A stretch of 64,000 bases of DNA from Paractinoplanes brasiliensis. GTDB lineage: Bacteria; Actinomycetota; Actinomycetes; Mycobacteriales; Micromonosporaceae. The DNA lies in contig NZ_SNWR01000001.1 of NCBI RefSeq assembly GCF_004362215.1, forward strand, positions 186,001 through 250,000, read 5' to 3'. Shown in pieces: positions 57,329-64,000 of the stretch (within the stretch, counting starts at the first letter, position 1; the number at the start of each line of letters is the position of its first letter). Below the pieces are notes generated by a model that saw nothing but the letters and a program-made list of their open reading frames with translations, was not told the origin of the DNA and did no database searches. The position numbers were made by a program, and so were the translations under genes.

Positions 57329-58066
57329 ATGCCGAACCTGACGTTGGATTTCGCGGGAAGAACCGTGGTCGTGACCGGGGCGGCGCGCGGGCTCGGGCTC
57401 GAGTTCGCCCGCCTGTTCCACCGCTCCGGGGCGACGGTGTTCCTGGTCGACGCGGACGCCGACGAGGTCGCGCTGGCGGCCGGTGAGCTCGGCGCGGCCG
57501 GCGCCGCCTGCGACGTCACCAGCACCGAGGCCGTCGAGGCCCTGGTGGACAGGGTGGTCACGGCTTCCGGCCGGCTCGACATCGTCGTCAACAACGCCGG
57601 CATCCTCCGGGACCGCCGGCTCTGGAAAATGTCCGACGAGGACTGGTCGCAGGTGATGGACGTTCACCTGGGTGGCACGTTCCGGCTGACCCGGGCCGCG
57701 GTCCCGGTGTTCCGGCGGCAGCGTTACGGCCGGGTCATCAACGTGACGTCGTACACGGGTCTGCGCGGCAACATCGGGCAGGCGAACTACGGCTCGGCCA
57801 AGGCCGGCATCATCGGCTTCACCAAGACCGCGGCGAAGGAGCTCGCGGCGTTCGGGGTCACCGTGAACGCCATCTCCCCCAACGCCGAGACGCGAATGAT
57901 CAGCTCGATCCCCGAGGAGAAACGCCGGGAACTCGAGGCCGCCATCCCGCTCGGCCGCTTCGCCGCCCCCAGCGAGATAGCGGCCTCCACCGCCTTCCTG
58001 GCCTCCGAGGAGGCCGGCTACATCACCGGGGTCGTCCTGCCCGTGGACGGAGGCATATCGATCTGA
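57329..58066 (+). CDS. Short-chain dehydrogenase/reductase (FabG-like)
   Basis: A 245-residue classical SDR. The cofactor loop is TGAARGLG (16-23); NNAG follows; the catalytic residues are Ser141, Tyr154 and Lys158 (YGSAK). The absence of a basic residue after the second strand and the Asp in FLVDADADE suggest NAD. It starts 25 bp after the TetR gene with GGAG upstream, and is probably the last gene of the operon. It may oxidise or reduce a side chain of the imported aromatic compound (inference). Confidence 0.9.
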   Translation: MPNLTLDFAGRTVVVTGAARGLGLEFARLFHRSGATVFLVDADADEVALAAGELGAAGAACDVTSTEAVEALVDRVVTASGRLDIVVNNAGILRDRRLWKMSDEDWSQVMDVHLGGTFRLTRAAVPVFRRQRYGRVINVTSYTGLRGNIGQANYGSAKAGIIGFTKTAAKELAAFGVTVNAISPNAETRMISSIPEEKRRELEAAIPLGRFAAPSEIAASTAFLASEEAGYITGVVLPVDGGISI

Positions 58067-58117
58067 CGCAAGACATTGATGGTTGTAAATCTTGGGCGGT
58101 CGTTTTACCGTCGCTTC

Positions 58118-59383
58118 ATGGTCTCGCGTCGGTCCCTCCTGCAGGCTGCCCCGCTCGCCCTGGCCGGCCTCGCCGTCCCCGTTCCGTCGCGCCGGCAAGC
58201 CGTGCGTGTGCCGCCCGATGCGGCTGCGGCGCCGGCCGCCGCGCGAGCCGTCCGGGGCTTCACCGTCGATCTGTATCGCTCGCTGGCGGCGGCGGCCGGT
58301 GACGGCAACGTTGTCTGCGCCCCGTACTCGGTCGCTGTCGCGTTGGCGATGACCCGGGCCGGCGCCGCGGGCGTCACGGCCGACGAGATGGACACGGTGC
58401 TGCACGCGCCGCAGCCGCGCCCGGCCGCGCTCGACAACGGGCTGAACGCCGTTGATCAGCTGCTGGTCGGCCGATACCAGAACGGCGACGGCACCAAGAC
58501 GCCCAAGCTCACCACCGCCAACGCCCTGTGGACGCGGCTCGACCTCGATCTGCGGCCGGCCTTCCAGGACGTCCTGACGGGGTACTACGGCGCCGCGGCC
58601 CATCCGGTCGACTTCCGCGGCGCGACGGAGGAAACCCGCCAAGAGATCAACACCTGGGTGTCGGACCGGACCAACTCGAGGATCCCCGAGCTGCTGCAGA
58701 ACGGCTCGGTGAATCCCGACACCACGCTGATCCTCACGAACACGATCTATCTGAAGGCGCCGTGGCGATACCCGTTCACCGTCTCGGCGACGGCGGCCGC
58801 GCCGTTCACCCGCGATGACGGCCAGGTCGTCGACGTGCAGCTGATGCGCGGGCCGTTCGAGCGGATGGGCTACTCCGAAGGAAGCGGCTGGCGCGCGGTC
58901 GACGTGCCGTTCGCCGACGGCAGCCTCGCGATGGCGATCGTCCTGCCCACCGGGCCGGGGCTGGCCGCGGTCGAAGCTCAGCTCGACGAGGCGTGGCTGG
59001 ACGCCCTCCTGCACGACTTCCGGATCCGCGACATCCGGTTGCGGTTGCCCAAGTGGACGTTCCGGCTGCCGGTCCAGCTGCGCGCCACGCTGAGCGAGCT
59101 GGGCATGCCGACCGCGTTCACCTCGCGGGCCGACCTCACCGGCATGAGCGCCGAGCCGTCCCTGAAGGTCGACGACGTGGTGCACGAGACGTTCATCGGT
59201 GTCGACGAGAAGGGCGCCGAAGCGGCTGCGGCATCGGCCGTGATCGTCCGGCCGCCGTCGATCCCGAGCGGGCCCGACTTCTTTGTGGACCGGCCGTTCC
59301 TGTACGTCATCCACGACGTGTCGAGCGGCGTGCCGCTGTTCATCGGCCGGGTCCACGACCCCTCAGTGACCGCGGCGGGCTGA
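58118..59383 (+). CDS. Tat-exported serpin (serine protease inhibitor)
   Basis: A 421-residue bacterial serpin. ATG 58118 starts a twin-arginine-like signal (VSRRSLLQAAPLALAGLAVP). The core has classic serpin stretches: NVVCAPYSVAVALAMTRAGA, ANALWTRLDLDLRPAFQ, ILTNTIYLKAPWRYPF, VDVPFADGSLAMAIVLP, LRLPKWTFRL and FFVDRPFLYVIHD. The reactive-centre hinge EKGAEAAAAS follows the inhibitory consensus (P15 Gly366, P12-P9 all Ala). Aligning to antitrypsin, P1-P1' falls at Pro380-Ser381 in VRPPSIP, which is unusual; the Arg at P3 could be the real specificity residue. It ends 21 bp inside the convergent small membrane protein gene. The target protease is unknown. Confidence 0.9.
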   Translation: MVSRRSLLQAAPLALAGLAVPVPSRRQAVRVPPDAAAAPAAARAVRGFTVDLYRSLAAAAGDGNVVCAPYSVAVALAMTRAGAAGVTADEMDTVLHAPQPRPAALDNGLNAVDQLLVGRYQNGDGTKTPKLTTANALWTRLDLDLRPAFQDVLTGYYGAAAHPVDFRGATEETRQEINTWVSDRTNSRIPELLQNGSVNPDTTLILTNTIYLKAPWRYPFTVSATAAAPFTRDDGQVVDVQLMRGPFERMGYSEGSGWRAVDVPFADGSLAMAIVLPTGPGLAAVEAQLDEAWLDALLHDFRIRDIRLRLPKWTFRLPVQLRATLSELGMPTAFTSRADLTGMSAEPSLKVDDVVHETFIGVDEKGAEAAAASAVIVRPPSIPSGPDFFVDRPFLYVIHDVSSGVPLFIGRVHDPSVTAAG

Positions 59384-59830
59384 ACGCGCCCGCAGAGCCA
59401 TGACCAGGCCGGCGACGGCGAGCAGCGCGGCCACGGTTTCGGCGACGGCCGAGAAGGCCTTGCCGGGGGCGTTCCACGTGTTCTCGTACAGGTTGGGCAG
59501 CGGACCCAGCTGACCCACGTTCACGTACGTGTACAGCGTCACCGCCACCGCCGCGCTGCCCGCCACCAGCAGCGACACGATCCAGGTGAGCACGCGCGGC
59601 CAGATCAGCAGCGCCAGCGCCACCACGATCGCGACGACTCCCTGAATGCGGAACACGTCGCCCTCGCTCATCACGGACGAGCGGAACTGGTCGTACTGGG
59701 CGGCGTCGTGCAGGTGCACGAAGGCGTCGACCCCCAGCAACGCCGCCGTCACCACGGCCAGCACCCGCTGCCCCACGGAAACGTCCTGCCACATCGCCCG
59801 CGAACCGGCACGCATCACCTGATCGGTCAT
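59363..59830 (-). CDS. Four-helix membrane protein, unknown function
   Basis: A 155-residue membrane protein with four predicted helices (VLAVVTAALLGVDAFVHLH, IQGVVAIVVALALLIWP, VSLLVAGSAAVAVTLYTYV, TVAALLAVAGLVMAL). ATG 59830 has GGGAGC upstream. The short loop YDQFRSSVMSEGDVFR is charged. The last 7 codons overlap the end of the serpin gene on the other strand. No family is named with confidence. Confidence 0.7.
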   Translation of the reverse strand: MTDQVMRAGSRAMWQDVSVGQRVLAVVTAALLGVDAFVHLHDAAQYDQFRSSVMSEGDVFRIQGVVAIVVALALLIWPRVLTWIVSLLVAGSAAVAVTLYTYVNVGQLGPLPNLYENTWNAPGKAFSAVAETVAALLAVAGLVMALRARSARRGH

Positions 59831-59919
59831 TGCTCCCACCCCTTTGCGTAAGGACTTGCTCGTCCCCCACGCTCGTCCGTTCGGGCCGGGCACGCATTGC
59901 CGCCAACTGCAAAACCGGA

Positions 59920-59935
59920 TACCGGCCAGCCGGTA
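59920..59935 (-). terminator. Weak hairpin after GH2 gene
   Basis: TACCGG and CCGGTA form a 6-bp stem with a 4-base loop, 9 bases past the end of the minus-strand GH2 gene. Confidence 0.35.
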
Positions 59936-59943
59936 CGGGGGTC

Positions 59944-62900
59944 TCAGGAACAGGCCAGGCGGGCGGCGGCCCAGTCGGCGTGGTCGTTGCCGTTGCCGTC
60001 GCCGGCGTCGGTGACCTGAAGCCGCAGCGTACGGGCGCCCGTCACGTCCACGTCGAAGCGGTGGGCCGGCCCGGCGCCGGTGAGTGTGGGCGACACCGCC
60101 GTGCGGACGCCGTCGAGCCAGACCTCGAACACCACCGAGCCGCCGCTGCCGGTTTCGTCGTCGACGCCCGCGTCCGCCCGGAACCGGGTGCAGGAGCCGT
60201 CGAGCGGCACGTCGACGGCCGACAGGGCGTGGACGCCCAGCCCCTTCTCGTACTCGACGCCGGCCACGGTCAGAGTGCCTCCGTCACCGGCCGCCTGTTC
60301 ACCGTTGCTGAGGTCCTTCTCGACCGGGCCCCAGCCGTTTGTCACGGCGGTGAACGCGCCGTCGCTGAGCCACCGGTAGCCGGGCAGCAGCGGTGTCTTC
60401 ACCACGGCCGTGGCCGTCGTCGACGTGGGGAACACCCCGCCGGTGTCCACGGTCGCCGTCAGGTGATGCGTGCCGACATCGGTTCCCGCCGGCGCGGTCA
60501 CCGTGAAGGCCGCAGTCCCGGTGCCGGTGACGACGCCGAGCTCGACCACCGAGGGGGTCACCGTCCAGCCTTCCGGGGCGGCCAGCCGTACCGTCGCATC
60601 GTCCAGTCCGGCGGCGCAGCGCGAGGTGACCTCGACGCTGACCGCGGCGTCGTCGACGGCGACGGCAACCCCGGGCGGGCACGGCGCCGGCACGTTCGAG
60701 TCGGGCACACCGCCCGTACGGGCCTCCGCGGCGGTCAACGGCCGCAGGACCAGCTCGTGACGGTAGGTGGCCGTCGGCGAGAGGCGGAACGGCGCGAGCA
60801 CCGAGTTCGGGGTCTCACCCATCCCCGTCTCCCCCGCCGAAGCGTGCAGGGTGACCCAGCCGCGGTTGCGGACCAGCGGCAGCTGGTGGTCGTACTCGGC
60901 GCGGTCGAGGTCGTCCCAGGCGGTGACGCTGACGTCGGACATGCCGCCGACGAGGAGCCCGGAGCGGCCGTCGGTCAGGGCCGCCCAGCGCGTGTCGTGG
61001 TGGTTGCCGTACGCCTGCGGACGCGAGTACCGCACGTACTGGTCGTCGACCGTGCTGCGGTAGACCCCCATCGGGGCGCCGCTCCGCCGGTCGTTGTAGT
61101 TCTCCCGCGGTCCACGGCCGTACCAGGCGAATTTCCGCAGGGTGTCCGGAAGCTTCAGGGCGACGCCGACCCGCGGCAGGTACGGCAGGGCGGCCGCGCG
61201 CGCGTCGGGAACCACCTCGTGCCCGAGGGTGACCGTGCCCCGCTTGTCGATGCGGTAGGTCATGGTCTGCGCGAACGACACGCCCTTGCCGGCCACGGTG
61301 CTCGTCACCCGGACGATCACGGCGTGGGCCTCGCGCCGGCTGGTGACGCCGGTGACCGTGGTGGCGAGGTCGTCGAGCCCCAGGTTGTGCCAGATGCGGC
61401 GGTCGTCGGTGCCCCAGTCGTACGTCTCGTTGCTCGTCGGCGGCCGGTACACGTCGAGGGCCGGGCCGCCGTGCAGCAGCTCGCGTCCGCCGGCCCGCAT
61501 CGACGCCAGGGCGCCGTTGTCGAAGCGGTACGCGAAGTCCTTGCCCGACACGGTGAGCCGGTTCCCGTCGGCTTCCAGGCCGGGCGCGCCGGGCACCGGA
61601 ACGGGCCGGATGCCGGGCACGGCGTGGCCGCCCACGGCGTACTGGTCGTGACCGAGCACCCAGTCGCCCTTGGCCGCCGACACGGTCAGGAACCGTTCCC
61701 GGTCGTACGGGTTGGCGGGCGGCGCGCCGGTGTCGAACTCGACCGTGGCGCCGGGCGCCAGCCGGACCTTCCGGCTGCCGCTGCGCAGGGTCCGGTCCTG
61801 TTCCTTCAGCGACCAGCGCAGGGTCACGTCGAGGGCGCCGGCCTGTTGTTCGTTGTGGGCGCGCACCTTCGTGCCGGTGCGGGTGAAGCGGACCGGGGCC
61901 TGCGCCCACGCCATTTCGGCGGTCTCCGGCTGGACGTAGCGGTCGGAGCCGACCAGCCCGTCGGTGCCGGACAGGCTGATGCCGAGGCTGAGGAAGTCGC
62001 CGCGGCGCTGGAAGCTGTCGAAGTCCAGGGCCAGCACCGCCTGACCGGCCGGGTCGGCGGCCAGCTCGGCGGCGGTGAGCGCTCGCGAGTAGACGCGGGC
62101 GTCGTCGATCAGGCCGCGGCCGGTCCGTCTGCTGCCCAGGTCGTTGTCCTGCTGGGTCTCGGCGTTACGGCCCAGGTTGATCTCGAACAACCCCGGGTCG
62201 ACAGCGCCCGTACGCGGGGTGGCCGCCATCTCGGCCCCGTCGATCAGCAACCGCAGCGCGGCGCCGTCGTAGACCCCGGTCACCCGGTGCCACGAGCCGC
62301 CGTACCAACCGGCGGGCACGTCCGCGGCCGCCGTCGACCCGCCGATGCGGAACTCGAGGGTGTCCTCGTCGCGCATCTGGATCCCGTACGCCTGGCCCTT
62401 GGTGAGGATCGGGAAACTGCCCGCCCACGCGCCCGGCCGGACCCACGCGTCGAGCGTCAGCGGCCCGGTCAGGTCGAGCCGCCTGTCCCGGAAGACGTCC
62501 ACGAAGTCGTCCAGGCTGGACAGCTCCACGGCCTTTCCCCGCCGGCCCGGCACGACCCCCGGTTTGCCGACGAGGAAGGCCTGGATCCCGCCGGCCGAGT
62601 CGGGGGTGAGGACGAGGGGCTGGCGCAGGTTCTGTTCCGCCCAGTCCCAGATGAAGCCGCCCTGCAGCTGCGGATGCTTGCGGGCCAGCGCCCAGAACTG
62701 GTCGAAGTTGCCGAGGCCGTTGCCCATCGCGTGGGCGTACTCGCCCATGACCACCGGCTTGGCGCTGCGCTGCACCCGGCTCTCGAGACGGGCCGGGGTC
62801 GGATAGCGCGGTCCGTCGACGTCGGCGTACGGCGCGTCCCCGTCCGGGTTGTTCGACTGGTGGTACAGCAGCCGGGTCGGCTCGTTGGCGTCGGCCCAGG

Positions 62901-64000
62901 ACGCCATGGCGTGGTGCGCGGCGCCGAGACCGGCCTCGTTGCCGGTGTCCCAGAAGATGACGCTGGGATGGTTCTTGTCCCGCTCGACCATCGCCCGGAA
63001 CCGGTCGGCGAACGCGGCCTGCCACTCGGGACGGTCCGCGAGGCAGTTCGACGGGCAGTTCTCGTGGCTGTGCGTCTCGATGTCGACCTCGTCGGCGACC
63101 CACAGCCGTGCCGGTCGGCCAGGTCGTAGAAGTACGGGTCGCTGGGGTAGTGCGACGTGCGGACGGCGTTGAGGTGCAGCCGCTTCATCAGGGCCACGTC
63201 GTCGCGCTGGGCCTGGCGCGTCACGTGCCGGCCGGTGTCCGGGTCGGTCTCGGCGCGGTTGGTGCCCTTGACGAGGATCCGTTCGCCGTTGACCAGGATC
63301 TGCCGGTCGCGCACCTCGATCTCGCGGAACCCGACCGGTTGCGCGGTGGTGTGCACCGCCTTGCCGTGGTCGTCCAGCAGTTGCAGGACGAGCGTGTAGA
63401 GGTGGGGTTCCTCGGCGGACCACTTCGCCGGGTTCTCGATCGCCGCGGTGAGGGTGCTGTCGCCGGTCATGGTGGCCACGGTGCGGCCTTCGGCGTCCAG
63501 CAGCGTTCCCCTGGTGCGTGTCCCGCCCACCCGGTCGACGGCGACGCGCAGGGTGGCGTCGCGGTGGTCCGCGTCGAGGTCCGTCGTGATGTACGCGTCC
63601 CGCAGCCGCGCCTGGTTCGTCCGGTACAGCCACACGTCGCGGAAGATGCCGGAGTACCGCCACTGGTCGACGTCCTCGAGGTACGCCCCGCTGCCCCACC
63701 GGTGCACCTGGACGGCGATCGTGTTGCGCCCAGGACGCAGCCGGTCGGTGACGTCGAACTCCGCCGGGGTGTAGCCGCCCTGGTCGTACCCCGTGTAGGC
63801 GCCGTTGACCCAGACCAGGTAGTTGCTGGTCACGCCCTCGAAGCGCAGGAACACCCGGCCGCCGGCCCAGTCCGCCGGCAGGTCGAAGGTCTTCACGTAC
63901 GCCCCGGTGGGGTTGACGTCGCGCGGCACCCGGGGCGGGTCGTCCGGTGAGATGTCGGACGGGATGTTGCGGAACATCGGGTGGTCGAGGAAGTCCGACT
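59944..64000 (-). pseudogene. GH2 beta-galactosidase with LamG insertion and NPCBM, frameshifted, 5' partial
   Basis: A large GH2 enzyme read leftward; its first part lies beyond the window. From 64000 to about 63108 one frame encodes the jelly-roll and sandwich domains (FLDHPMFRNIPSDISPDD; YVKTFDLPADWAGGRVFLRFEGV; GTNRAETDPDTG) up to FYDLADRHG. There a single base is missing, and the protein continues in the next frame (LWVADEVDIETHSHENCPSN). The barrel has the acid/base Glu in FWDTGNEAGLG and nucleophile Glu in MGEYAHAMGNG. After WDWAEQNLRQPL a LamG/concanavalin-like domain (about 62590-62010) is inserted before GDFLSLGISLSGTDGL. Then come the domain-4-like and galactosidase small domains, a NEW3-like domain and a C-terminal NPCBM (GYRWLSDGAFTAVTNGWG). 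It would act on beta-galactosides if intact. Confidence 0.8.

Noticed and set aside
63095..63120. Programmed ribosomal frameshift in the GH2 gene
   Set aside because: No slippery heptamer or following structure was seen at the junction; a single-base loss or sequencing error is simpler.
59830..63129. A 1099-codon plus-strand open frame opposite the GH2 gene
   Set aside because: Composition is the usual Arg/Val/Gly/His-rich shadow; the minus strand encodes clear GH2, LamG and NPCBM sequence.
1..64000. tRNA, rRNA, transposase, integrase or prophage genes
   Set aside because: None was recognised on either strand; no cloverleaf-like sequence, DDE transposase motif or attachment-site repeat was found.

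Overview
The window is a very GC-rich stretch from a high-GC Gram-positive bacterium. Third codon positions are almost always G or C, GTG and TTG starts are common, and many operons use 4-bp ATGA/GTGA overlaps. The gene set (secreted multidomain glycosidases, many NarL-type two-component systems, c-di-GMP enzymes, an ESX/WXG-like mini-cluster, LPXTG and Tat exports) fits a soil actinomycete, most likely Micromonosporaceae (Actinoplanes-like). The family assignment is inference. No rRNA, tRNA, CRISPR array, transposase, integrase or replication origin was seen.

Layout. (1) 1-16.8 kb is a plant-polysaccharide region. It holds the C-terminal part of a GH43-CBM6 enzyme, an alpha/beta hydrolase carrying EF-hands, an SMP-30-like lactonase followed by an FnIII-PQQ sugar dehydrogenase, a CBM2-GH62 arabinofuranosidase, a LacI regulator, a three-gene sugar ABC importer without its own ATPase, an SGNH esterase, DM13 and CARDB-like surface proteins, a PL3 pectate lyase and a second PQQ sugar dehydrogenase. 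Two 14-bp CebR-type palindromes and one further LacI-type palindrome lie in front of these genes and suggest shared carbon-source control. (2) 16.9-18.1 kb encodes an LPXTG surface protein. (3) 18.1-25.8 kb encodes two c-di-GMP proteins: a 1750-residue kinase-ATPase-GAF-GGDEF protein and a membrane GGDEF-EAL protein. (4) 26-27.6 kb has a membrane protein/GntR operon behind a perfect 18-bp inverted repeat. (5) 27.7-33.2 kb has two histidine kinase/response regulator pairs, an unrecognised Trp-rich protein and a lipoprotein. A 12-bp motif occurs on both sides of the second pair. (6) 33.2-41.3 kb has a giant membrane hydrolase, an MMPL transporter and a third kinase/regulator pair whose kinase contains a second, decayed copy of its own transmitter. 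(7) 41.3-45.8 kb has a 48-bp tandem-repeat array, an MFS/CGNR-regulator pair and a four-gene ESX/WXG-like cluster. (8) 45.9-50.2 kb has a LysR regulator divergent from a zinc alcohol dehydrogenase, and a HEAT-like/zinc-ribbon protein. (9) 50.3-58.1 kb is one long operon: secreted tannase/feruloyl esterase, a complete Liv-type ABC importer, a TetR regulator and a short-chain dehydrogenase. (10) 58.1-64 kb has a Tat-exported serpin, a small membrane protein and a GH2 beta-galactosidase broken by a one-base frameshift and running off the window.

How the genes may work together (inference). The first region would strip arabinose and break down pectin and arabinoxylan outside the cell, import oligosaccharides, and oxidise free sugars to lactones that the SMP-30 protein opens. 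The tannase operon would release aromatic acids from esters, import them through the Liv-type transporter and begin their oxidation.
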